A stretch of 5,080 nt of DNA from Frankiaceae bacterium (GTDB lineage: Bacteria > Actinomycetota > Actinomycetes > Frankiales > Frankiaceae): assembly GCA_030840885.1 (NCBI GenBank), contig JAVEDQ010000300.1:1-5080 (forward strand), given 5' to 3'. Made by a program: the position numbers and the translations under genes. The notes beneath the pieces are model-generated. The model saw only the letters and a program-made list of their open reading frames with translations, did no database searches and was not told the DNA's origin. Below, piece after piece: positions 1-5,080 of the stretch; position 1 is the first letter of the stretch; each line of letters opens with the position of its first letter.

Positions 1-660
1 GCCATGAGTGGGCCCGTGCTTTCTCGGCTCGCCAGCCCTCGCCGCATCGTGCAGGCCGGCGTCGCCACCCTGCTGCTGGCGATCCTGTGGCTACTGACAG
101 CTATCCGGCCGACGATCGACGACACCTCGTTCGCCCTCGCCATGGCCGTGATGGGGGTCGGCATGGGCCTGATGGCCTCGCAGCTCGGCAACGTCGTGCA
201 GTCGAGCGTCGGGGACGAGGAGCGCGGCGAGGTCGGCGGCCTTCAGTACACCGCCCAGAACCTCGGAGGCTCCCTCGGCACCGCGCTGATCGGTTCGATC
301 CTGGTCGGTGCGCTTGCGGCGTCCTTGACCAGCCAGATCGAATCCGACCCGCGCATCTCCGCAACGACGAACCAGCAGGTCGGCATCCGGCTCGAGGCCG
401 GCATCAGCTTCCTGCCAACGTCGGGGGTCGACGCTGCCCTGGCTCGCGCGGAGGTGCCGGAGGCGGAGGCCGCGGCGTTGGTCGACCAGTACGCCGAAGC
501 TCAGTTGAAGGGACTGAAGGCCGGACTGTTGGCGGCGGCTGCCATTGCACTCGTCAGCCTCGCCTTCACCCGCCACCTCCCAGGGGAACGGCTGGGGACG
601 CCTCGTTCACGTCGTGGACGGTCGCAGAAGCCGTCCTCGAACGTCGTCCGGTCCGGATGA
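1..660 (+). CDS. DHA2-family MFS drug/solute efflux transporter, C-terminal part (5' truncated by window edge)
   Basis: This is the C-terminal end of a major facilitator superfamily exporter, most like the 14-helix DHA2 (EmrB/QacA) branch, which pumps drugs or other small molecules out through the cytoplasmic membrane using the proton gradient. Residue numbers count from the ATG at position 4. Four hydrophobic helices are visible at roughly residues 17-34, 42-61, 84-107 and 168-187, matching helices 11-14. Between the second and third lies the family-typical stretch with SSVGDEERGEVGGLQ, followed by a Gly-rich helix (NLGGSLGTALIG). The long polar loop before the last helix (about 108-167) is also usual for DHA2. 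The reading frame is open to base 1 and no ribosome binding site is visible before the ATG at 4, so that Met is internal and the gene starts outside the window. The tail after the last helix is short, basic and probably cytoplasmic. The family call is firm; the substrate is unknown. Confidence 0.9.
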   Translation, partial: AMSGPVLSRLASPRRIVQAGVATLLLAILWLLTAIRPTIDDTSFALAMAVMGVGMGLMASQLGNVVQSSVGDEERGEVGGLQYTAQNLGGSLGTALIGSILVGALAASLTSQIESDPRISATTNQQVGIRLEAGISFLPTSGVDAALARAEVPEAEAAALVDQYAEAQLKGLKAGLLAAAAIALVSLAFTRHLPGERLGTPRSRRGRSQKPSSNVVRSG

Positions 661-705
661 TGCCGGGCCGGGCGCGGCCGATCAGGCTGGCAGTGAGCGG
701 CTCCT

Positions 706-721
706 GACCCCATCCGGGGTC
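706..721 (+). terminator. Small hairpin between the MFS gene and the PLDc_N/SHOCT gene
   Basis: A perfect 6-bp inverted repeat (GACCCC, loop ATCC, GGGGTC) sits 46 bases after the MFS stop codon and 15 bases before the Shine-Dalgarno of the next gene. No T-run follows, as is common in high-GC actinobacteria. It could weakly terminate the transporter transcript or be a leader structure of the downstream gene. The 85-base spacer 661-745 holds nothing else I can support; I see no convincing -35/-10 pair. Confidence 0.35.
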
Positions 722-735
722 CCTCGCTCGTCACC

Positions 736-740
736 GGAGG
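736..740 (+). promoter_or_regulatory. Shine-Dalgarno for the PLDc_N/SHOCT gene
   Basis: GGAGG lies five bases before the ATG at 746. It decides the start: the same frame is open further upstream, into the MFS coding region (to an ATG at 545), but no other start there has a comparable site, and the protein from 746 begins directly with the first membrane helix. Confidence 0.8.
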
Positions 741-745
741 ACACA

Positions 746-1144
746 ATGAACTGGTTCTGGCACGCGCTCTGGATCGCCTTCGTCATCATCCCCCTGACGT
801 TGCTGTGGACTTTCTGTCTGGTGGACGTCTTCGTCCGCCGGGATCTGTCGGGGTGGGCACGCTTCGCTTGGGTGTTCGCGATCCTCGTCCTCCCCCTGTT
901 CGGTCCACTGGCCTATCTCGTATCCCGACCGCAGCCCGTCGACGTCGTCAACCTCCGCACGGCCGAAGGCAGGAGCACCGAGGTTTCGGACGTGCTGGTC
1001 GCGGACGAGGTCCTCAAGCTGGACCGGCTGCGGAGCGACGGCGTCATCACCGATCAGGAGTTCGCGGCTCAGAAGGCCCGGCTGCTGACGGTGCCGAGCC
1101 AGCGCGACGCGGGCAGGAGTGCCCAGCACACCTCACGCGTCTGA
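746..1144 (+). CDS. Small membrane protein with PLDc_N-type helices and C-terminal SHOCT motif
   Basis: A complete 132-residue protein. Two membrane helices lie at about residues 5-29 and 39-60. Their spacing and the ending (LPLFGPLAYLVSRP) match the phospholipase D N-terminal-like (PLDc_N) domain, a stand-alone two-helix module common in Actinobacteria that has no catalytic HKD motif. After a short polar linker, residues about 86-114 form a SHOCT (short C-terminal) motif: a helix with LxxLRxxGVITDQEF, then AAQKARLL. SHOCT motifs are thought to mediate protein contacts or oligomerisation, so the protein is probably a membrane-tethered adaptor with the SHOCT end in the cytoplasm. It follows the transporter after 85 bases on the same strand and may be co-transcribed with it. 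It converges on the lipid kinase gene, with 67 bases between stop codons. Domain calls are confident; its biological role is unknown. Confidence 0.9.
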   Translation: MNWFWHALWIAFVIIPLTLLWTFCLVDVFVRRDLSGWARFAWVFAILVLPLFGPLAYLVSRPQPVDVVNLRTAEGRSTEVSDVLVADEVLKLDRLRSDGVITDQEFAAQKARLLTVPSQRDAGRSAQHTSRV

Positions 1145-1195
1145 CGCACCTTGCGGCGCCCGGGTTCCGGCTATGTCGTGACGGACCCGCTGTCT

Positions 1196-1228
1196 CGGCC
1201 GGACCCGGTGCTCAACCGGGCCCGGCCG
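1196..1228. terminator. Likely bidirectional terminator hairpin between convergent genes
   Basis: Left arm 1197-1209 (GGCCGGACCCGGT), loop GCTCA, right arm 1215-1227 (ACCGGGCCCGGCC) form a 13-position stem with a single A/C mismatch. C1196 and G1228 add one more pair. The hairpin lies between the convergent PLDc_N/SHOCT and lipid kinase genes. The kinase stop codon (TGA on the minus strand, 1212-1214) is inside the loop. There is no T-run on either side, but strong GC hairpins without U-tracts are frequent gene-end structures in actinobacteria. A weaker imperfect inverted repeat (1162-1169 GGGTTCCG with 1182-1188 CGGACCC) lies just before it on the + strand. Termination is inferred from structure and position. 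Confidence 0.65.
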
Positions 1229-2558
1229 GCGGCGTCAGACCCACGTCCGCGGAGTCGAGCGACGCCCCGGACGGAGAACCCGGCCGCGCGAGCCGCAGGA
1301 GCTCCGCCCAGTCGAGCGCAGGGCGGGGCGCCGGCACCCCTGGACGCTCCCGAGGCACCCGGACACGCAGTGCCCCGGGCCGCAACGTGCACCGCACCGG
1401 CGTCGCGAACTGCAACGCCTCGCCGTCGACCCCCACCGGCATGGTCGGCCCATCCGCGTCGACGACGACCTCGGTGGCGCTCAAAACGCTCAGCCCCCGA
1501 CGGTGCATGCGGCGCAGCAGGCCCACGGCATCCCGGGTCGAGGCGACCGTGATCGCCACGACCCCCAACTGGCCACCGTCCAACCTCGTCCGGCGACCAG
1601 GACCGCTAAGTTCATGCGTCGCGTACGGCCCGTTGCTGACCAGCACAGCCTGCGGGTGCTCGAGCGTGCTGTCGCCCACGTGGACCTCGCCGACACCACG
1701 CTGCCCGGCCAGCAGATCCGGGAGCAGACCGAGCGCCGTGCCGGCCTTGTCGTCGCGGTACGACGGCTCCTGCACGATCTCCGCGTAGGCACCGAACGAG
1801 ACCGTGTTGACGAAGGTGCGTCCGCCGACATCCCCGAGGTCGACCCGGATCTCGAGCCCGTCGCTCAGCCCGGCGAGGCTCCGCGCGGGGTCGACGCGGT
1901 CCAGCCCCAGGTCCAGCGCGAAGTGGTTCCGCGTCCCGGCCGGGATCACGAGGAAGGGCAGATCGTGCGCGGCCGCCACCTCTGCGACGAGGGCCTGGGT
2001 GCCGTCGCCACCCGCCACCCCGAGCAGATCCGCGCCGCGCTGCACCGCGTCCTCGGCGAGCACCCGCACGTCGTCACCCGGTACCAGCTGATGCACCTCG
2101 GCACCGAGGGCGGTGGCCGCTCGGACCAGGTCGAAGCGCTCCACCTTGCCGCTCCCGGAGCGGGGATTCATGACGAGGAACGGCTGAAGAGCAGGCGCGA
2201 CGGCCCGGGGAGACATCGCGGGGGTCCTTTCGGGGGTCAGGGCCATCCCGCCTGCCGCCGTGCCGAGCAGGAGCAGCACTGTGGCGAGCACCGCGACCCA
2301 CAGCAGGCCCGCCGCGATGAAGACGACGGGGACGGCGAGCAACGCCGCGACGCCGACCGCCGCCGCGGCCCACCGGACCACGCCGCGACGGGCGAGAAAC
2401 AGGTAGGCCGCCGCTGCGATCACGACGACCGCGGCGGAACCGATGATGATCATTACGAGGCTGCGGCCACCGGCGAAGACGAGCAGCACGACGACTGCGG
2501 TGAGGACGGCCGCGATAGCACCTCGGGCGAACCAGCGACGCTGCGAGCTGACGGTCAT
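1212..2558 (-). CDS. Diacylglycerol kinase-family lipid kinase with N-terminal membrane domain
   Basis: A 448-residue protein of the DAGK catalytic (YegS/DgkB-like) family, which transfers phosphate from ATP to a lipid hydroxyl such as diacylglycerol or a related lipid. Key motifs in order: NPRSGSGK (131-138, nucleotide-binding loop at the start of the domain), GGDGT (183-187, family signature), PAGTRNHFALDLG (206-218), NTVSFGAY (251-258), LDGGQL (326-331) and VDGE (377-380, the region of the catalytic acid in characterised members). All expected motifs are present, so the enzyme looks intact. Residues about 13-30, 34-56, 63-83 and 86-105 form four hydrophobic helices before the kinase domain. 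Family members are usually around 300 residues and lack these, so this one should be membrane-embedded. A Pro/Ala-rich tail follows from about 402. The start ATG has GGGAG five bases upstream. It is the last gene of the minus-strand string. The lipid substrate cannot be read from the sequence. Confidence 0.93.
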   Translation of the reverse strand: MTVSSQRRWFARGAIAAVLTAVVVLLVFAGGRSLVMIIIGSAAVVVIAAAAYLFLARRGVVRWAAAAVGVAALLAVPVVFIAAGLLWVAVLATVLLLLGTAAGGMALTPERTPAMSPRAVAPALQPFLVMNPRSGSGKVERFDLVRAATALGAEVHQLVPGDDVRVLAEDAVQRGADLLGVAGGDGTQALVAEVAAAHDLPFLVIPAGTRNHFALDLGLDRVDPARSLAGLSDGLEIRVDLGDVGGRTFVNTVSFGAYAEIVQEPSYRDDKAGTALGLLPDLLAGQRGVGEVHVGDSTLEHPQAVLVSNGPYATHELSGPGRRTRLDGGQLGVVAITVASTRDAVGLLRRMHRRGLSVLSATEVVVDADGPTMPVGVDGEALQFATPVRCTLRPGALRVRVPRERPGVPAPRPALDWAELLRLARPGSPSGASLDSADVGLTPPAGPG

Positions 2559-2700
2559 GAGGTCTCCCGGGGATCGCGCCTGCTCGGCTTACGCCTGTCG
2601 AGTGCGGCACCAGAGTGCGACCGAGTCAGGGCACCGACGTCGTCCACAACGGATGATGTCGGGACCTGCATCACCGTCGCTGCCCGCTACCCCATGCCAG
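2559..2700 (-). other. 142-base spacer before the lipid kinase; kinase Shine-Dalgarno at 2564-2568
   Basis: The spacer separates the stop of the helical-protein gene from the kinase start. The only firm element is GGGAG on the minus strand at 2564-2568, five bases from the ATG. The gap is long enough to hold a separate kinase promoter, but I see no convincing -35/-10 pair. No strong terminator hairpin is apparent, so read-through from the upstream genes is possible. The end next to position 2700 carries a tandem 14-base repeat listed separately. Confidence 0.45.
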
Positions 2701-2713
2701 CTACCCCGTGCCG
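2686..2713. repeat. Tandem 14-base direct repeat at the stop codon of the helical-protein gene
   Basis: GCTACCCCATGCCA (2686-2699) is followed directly by GCTACCCCGTGCCG (2700-2713), differing at two of fourteen positions. The second copy contains the last codons and TAG stop (2701-2703) of the minus-strand helical-protein gene. The first copy lies just outside the gene and carries the same TAG in another frame, because 14 is not a multiple of three. It looks like a small local duplication. Confidence 0.75.
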
Positions 2714-3171
2714 CCGACGTCGTGCTGGTAGGCCTCGTAGATGAGGTCGGCACCCCGTTGCCGATGGCGTGCCAACCGGTTGAGAAGCGCGACCACCTGC
2801 TCCCGCACGGCGGCCAGCTGCGCCTCGTTCTCGTCCGCATCCGTCAGGTTCCGGTGCAGCATCTCCACGTCGGCGGCCACGGCGAGGTGCTCGCGGCGCA
2901 GGAGGCGCAGATGCCCGTCCAGGCGCGGAGCGTCGGTCCGGAGCTGCTCCCACAGGCCGTCGGGTCCTTCGGTCCCGTCGACGTGGGATGCCCACGCCTC
3001 GCGCAACATGTCGACGCAGGGAATCAGCTGGGCGCGCCATGCGCCGGGGCGACCGGTGAGGGCCGAGGACGTGGCAACCTCGATCTCGGTCATGGCCCGC
3101 CGCAGGCCGACGCGCCGACGACGGATCTCCTCAAGGCCTTGCGTTTCGACTGCTGTCGCTCTCTGCTGCAT
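2701..3171 (-). CDS. Uncharacterised all-helical protein (distant hemerythrin-like pattern possible)
   Basis: A protein of about 156 residues with no signal peptide or membrane helix; it should be cytoplasmic. It is predicted by eye to be almost wholly alpha-helical, rich in Arg, Glu, Leu and Ala. The first 30 residues are strongly basic. Notable parts are HVDGTEGPDGLWEQL (about 63-77), a helix with APRLDGHLRLLRREH (81-95), and the C-terminal RHRQRGADLIYEAYQHDVGG (135-154). The spaced His and Glu residues (H63, E68, H87, H95, E103, H106, H136, E146) loosely recall the helices of hemerythrin HHE proteins, but no early His is present, so I give this only as a possibility. The ATG at 3171 is preferred because TGAGG (3178-3182) lies six bases before it; ATGs at 3183 and 3231 are alternatives without well-placed sites. 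The start lies 41 bases inside the upstream phosphodiesterase gene, implying co-transcription and probably coupled translation. I do not recognise a named function. Confidence 0.75.
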   Translation of the reverse strand: MQQRATAVETQGLEEIRRRRVGLRRAMTEIEVATSSALTGRPGAWRAQLIPCVDMLREAWASHVDGTEGPDGLWEQLRTDAPRLDGHLRLLRREHLAVAADVEMLHRNLTDADENEAQLAAVREQVVALLNRLARHRQRGADLIYEAYQHDVGGTG

Positions 3172-5080
3172 GGCGCGCCTCATCCGGGTCGTTGTCGCAC
3201 TCCTGGAGGTGAGCCTCCTGGGGGTGGGCATTGTGCCGCGCATCCGGCCGGTCTCGTCCAGCGGGCTCCGCGGCGGCGGATCGGGACCCGTTCTGCTCCA
3301 TCCAACGCACGAGCTGGTGGTGTACGGCATCGGCGCCGATGAGTGCCCCCGGGTCCGTCCAGCCTGCGGGATGCACGAGTACGGGCTTGTCCTGCCAGCC
3401 GCCCAGTCCGCCATGGCATCCGACCAGCTCCTCGAAAGCGGCGACCTCGTCGGTGCCGGCGTCGATACGACTGTTCAGCAGGATGTCCGGCGCGTGTGCC
3501 AGCTGGTCGTGGCGTCGGAGGTCGTCGGCTGCGTGCGGACCGAACCGGAGCAGGGGGTCGATGCCCTCGACCGCGCCGTCGGCCAGCCAGTGTGCCCCGT
3601 CAGCCCCCAGGACCACGGGGCCGCGGCGCCTACTCCTCACCAGCAGGAATCCGATCCCCGGATGGCCGGAGAGGCCGGGAAGCAGTCGTGGGTGCAGCTC
3701 CTCAAGGTCCTCGAGAGTCAGGCGTCCGGGCAGCCGGGGCCAGTAGACGAGCCCGAGGTTGCCCGAGGCCAGCACGACGAGTTCCGGCGCCGCAGCTGCC
3801 GTGTCCGACGCAGACCGCTGGGCCGGTACCTCGGCATCCGTGGGACGTCCCACGCCGCTTCGCGCCGTCCTTCGCGCGACCGACCCGGGAAGGCCTCGTT
3901 CGCCGACCAGGTCACCCAGGAGGGTGGTGACGGGGCCGTGGACCTCGTCGGCCCCCTCGGCGAGCGGCGCGACAGCCGGTTCTGCCAGCAGCGAGCGCAC
4001 GACATCCTCGACTCCGCTCCCGTAGCGCTGCCGGAAGGTGGCGCCCTGGCTCTGCCCGTGGTCGGAGAGCACGACGAAGTGGTACGGGCGAGTCGTGTGG
4101 CGGGCCGTTTCCTGGAGCACCCCGAGCACGCGATCGATCCCCTCGAGCGAGGCCAACGACTCCGGCCGGGTCGGTCCGGCGTGGTGCGCCACCTCGTCGT
4201 AGTCGACGAAATCGCAATACAGCGCCGGGGCCCCGCGCGCCATGTGTTCGGCCAGCAGGTTCACGTTGAGGTCTCGGAGCAGGACGTTCGTGAGGCCACG
4301 CAACGCCACGTACGCCCCGCCGCGTCGGATGCGCGGCTCGATCCCCCACACGCGCTGCCGTCGGGCCTGGTAGACCTCTTTGAGCATCTCGCCGGCCGTG
4401 AGTACCAGCGCGCGGGTGAAGCCGTAGGGGTCCACCAGGTAGCTGCCCAGGCTGCGTGACGGCCCCGCGCGACGCGACTTGTCCCCCACCGTGCTCATCG
4501 TGAGCAAGCTCGTCGCGGCGTCACCGGAGAAGATGTTGGACAGACTCACGCCACCACCGGAGAGCAGCCCGCGCCCGTCCGAGAGTCGCTCCTCGACCAG
4601 CGCGCTGTCGGCCGGATGGTTCGTGACGACGAGGCGTCCCGCCTCCTTCTCGTACCAGCGGAAGGCCGGGACCTCGGAGCTGGCGCCGTGGAGCAGCCCG
4701 GCCTGGCTGGCCGGCGTGGTCGCCGGGAGCTGGGCGTGCCAATCGCGGAGGACGTGGCTGCCGGATCGGAGCCAGCGGCTCAGCGTCGGCAGGTTGCCGG
4801 CCGCGACCGCCCACCGCAGCAGCGGCGCGGACAGACCGTCGATTTGGACGAACACGACTCCCGGCACCTGATCGGGTCCCCCCGATCGGAACTGCCGGGC
4901 GGTGCGCTGCAGCTGCGCCTCGAGCGCCGAGGTCTCACCCGCAGTGAGAAGCCAATCAGCGACCGTGCTCAACACCGCGTACAGCCAGGAGGCCCAGAAG
5001 ACGTCCCAGAAGCCGTCGGCGCTGATTCCCGGCGTCACCAGGACAGTGAGGTAGAGCAGGACGGCTGTGGACACCAGCCA
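3131..5080 (-). CDS. Membrane-anchored alkaline-phosphatase-superfamily (type I phosphodiesterase/NPP-like) protein with holin-like N-terminus, 5' truncated
   Basis: A metal-dependent phosphate-ester hydrolase of the nucleotide pyrophosphatase/phosphodiesterase type. Residues are numbered from a GTG at 5074, but the frame stays open (Trp-Leu before it) to the window edge and no Shine-Dalgarno is visible, so the gene very likely starts outside. Residues 1-45 hold two hydrophobic stretches around TPGISADGFWDVFWASW, resembling the end of a phage-holin-4 (YvlD-like) membrane domain that serves here as anchor. The catalytic part has the expected metal and nucleophile motifs: VQIDG (D79), LPATTPAS (nucleophile T119 or T120), DYDEVAHH (D293, H297), VVLSDHG (D338, H339) and VGCHGGLGG (H554). 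Residues about 399-430 are a low-complexity linker, and from about 597 the tail is polar and probably disordered. All catalytic positions are present, so activity is expected. It is the first visible gene of the minus-strand string. Which side of the membrane the catalytic domain faces, and the substrate, are unknown. Confidence 0.92.
   Translation of the reverse strand, partial: WLVSTAVLLYLTVLVTPGISADGFWDVFWASWLYAVLSTVADWLLTAGETSALEAQLQRTARQFRSGGPDQVPGVVFVQIDGLSAPLLRWAVAAGNLPTLSRWLRSGSHVLRDWHAQLPATTPASQAGLLHGASSEVPAFRWYEKEAGRLVVTNHPADSALVEERLSDGRGLLSGGGVSLSNIFSGDAATSLLTMSTVGDKSRRAGPSRSLGSYLVDPYGFTRALVLTAGEMLKEVYQARRQRVWGIEPRIRRGGAYVALRGLTNVLLRDLNVNLLAEHMARGAPALYCDFVDYDEVAHHAGPTRPESLASLEGIDRVLGVLQETARHTTRPYHFVVLSDHGQSQGATFRQRYGSGVEDVVRSLLAEPAVAPLAEGADEVHGPVTTLLGDLVGERGLPGSVARRTARSGVGRPTDAEVPAQRSASDTAAAAPELVVLASGNLGLVYWPRLPGRLTLEDLEELHPRLLPGLSGHPGIGFLLVRSRRRGPVVLGADGAHWLADGAVEGIDPLLRFGPHAADDLRRHDQLAHAPDILLNSRIDAGTDEVAAFEELVGCHGGLGGWQDKPVLVHPAGWTDPGALIGADAVHHQLVRWMEQNGSRSAAAEPAGRDRPDARHNAHPQEAHLQECDNDPDEARHAAESDSSRNARP
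3178..3182 (-). promoter_or_regulatory. Shine-Dalgarno choosing the start of the helical-protein gene
   Basis: TGAGG on the minus strand lies six bases before the ATG at 3171, inside the phosphodiesterase coding region. Stronger AGGAGG and AGGAG sites (3214-3219 and 3200-3204) exist upstream, but no in-frame start codon sits at the right distance from them: the ATG at 3183 is 16 bases away from the nearer one. Confidence 0.5.
3202..3221 (-). promoter_or_regulatory. Hairpin that pairs an AGGAGG in the gene overlap region
   Basis: On the minus strand, CCAGGAGG (3221-3214), loop CTCA, then CCTCCAGG (3209-3202) can fold into a stem of eight positions with one A/A mismatch. It would mask the strongest Shine-Dalgarno-like sequence near the start of the helical-protein gene, 30-50 bases before its likely ATG. 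A role in coupling or tuning translation is inferred; the sequence also encodes the phosphodiesterase tail, so it may be fortuitous. Confidence 0.3.
3839..3854. repeat. 16-bp perfect palindrome inside the phosphodiesterase gene
   Basis: CGTGGGACGTCCCACG is its own reverse complement, with no loop. It lies in the part of the phosphodiesterase gene that encodes the low-complexity linker (around residues 407-413). Uninterrupted symmetry suits a dimeric DNA-binding protein site or simple chance in GC-rich DNA. No function can be assigned. Confidence 0.6.

Noticed and set aside
4..6. ATG at 4 as the true start of the MFS protein
   Set aside because: A protein from here would lack ten of the fourteen helices, and the frame is open to the window edge, so truncation by the window is the simple explanation.
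91..576. Minus-strand open frame opposite the MFS gene
   Set aside because: The + strand encodes clear transporter helices and family motifs. The antisense product is Arg/Gly/Asp-rich and motif-free.
805..1788. Frame-shifted + strand open frame across the small membrane protein and the kinase 3' end
   Set aside because: It is an alternative frame of the PLDc_N/SHOCT gene that then runs antisense to the kinase. It has no Shine-Dalgarno and low-complexity composition.
2559..2700. Promoter for the lipid kinase in the 142-base spacer (TTGTGG-like box on the minus strand)
   Set aside because: No matching -10 element was found at a suitable distance, so the similarity is too weak to annotate.
1503..2744. 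Long + strand open frame (413 codons) opposite the lipid kinase
   Set aside because: It is antisense to a gene with a full set of kinase motifs. Its translation is a low-complexity string of Arg, Gly, Asp and His without recognisable motifs, as expected for shadow frames in GC-rich DNA.
3172..3414. N-terminal extension of the helical protein to the ATG at 3414
   Set aside because: The extra 81 residues lie wholly inside the phosphodiesterase gene, show no helix-forming character like the rest, and have no ribosome binding site. The start at 3171 fits better.
2741..4459. Very long + strand open frame (572 codons) opposite the phosphodiesterase and helical-protein genes
   Set aside because: The minus strand carries all catalytic motifs in the correct order. 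The + translation has no family features, crosses two minus-strand genes and has no convincing ribosome binding site.
4880..5080. Phage lysis gene or prophage remnant suggested by the holin-like helices
   Set aside because: The helices are part of a continuous frame with an intact phosphodiesterase domain, and no endolysin, structural or integrase gene is nearby.

Overview
The window is about 5 kb of very GC-rich DNA. Open frames are packed on both strands, the spacers are short, Shine-Dalgarno sites are GGAGG-like, and the proteins are rich in Ala, Arg, Gly and Val. This points to a high-GC actinobacterium; genus cannot be fixed from the sequence. I see no tRNA, rRNA, CRISPR array, insertion sequence, integrase or phage structural gene. 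The region reads as ordinary chromosome.

Left part, + strand (1-1144): the C-terminal third of a DHA2-type (14-helix) major facilitator efflux transporter enters from the left edge. After 85 bases comes a complete small membrane protein with two helices of the PLDc_N type and a C-terminal SHOCT motif. A hairpin with a 14-pair span (13 pairs and one mismatch) then marks the boundary with the convergent minus-strand genes. The stop codon of the minus-strand lipid kinase lies in its loop.

Right part, - strand (5080-1212, read right to left): three genes in one direction. The first is a membrane-anchored alkaline-phosphatase-superfamily phosphodiesterase. Its N-terminus looks like the end of a phage-holin-4 (YvlD-like) membrane domain and runs off the right edge. 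The second is an all-helical protein of about 156 residues that overlaps the phosphodiesterase 3' end by 41 bases. The third, after 142 bases, is a diacylglycerol-kinase-family lipid kinase with an unusual four-helix membrane region at its N-terminus.

How they may work together: a membrane-bound phosphate-ester hydrolase and a membrane-bound lipid kinase in one gene string suggest work on lipid or envelope phosphate groups, with the helical protein as a possible partner. This is inference from context; no substrate can be read from the sequence. I did not find clear evidence of a new defence or mobile system. The best leads are the uncharacterised helical protein, the hydrolase/helical protein/kinase neighbourhood, the membrane extensions on both enzymes, and three DNA-level structures (the convergent hairpin, a 16-bp perfect palindrome and a hairpin masking an AGGAGG in the gene overlap).
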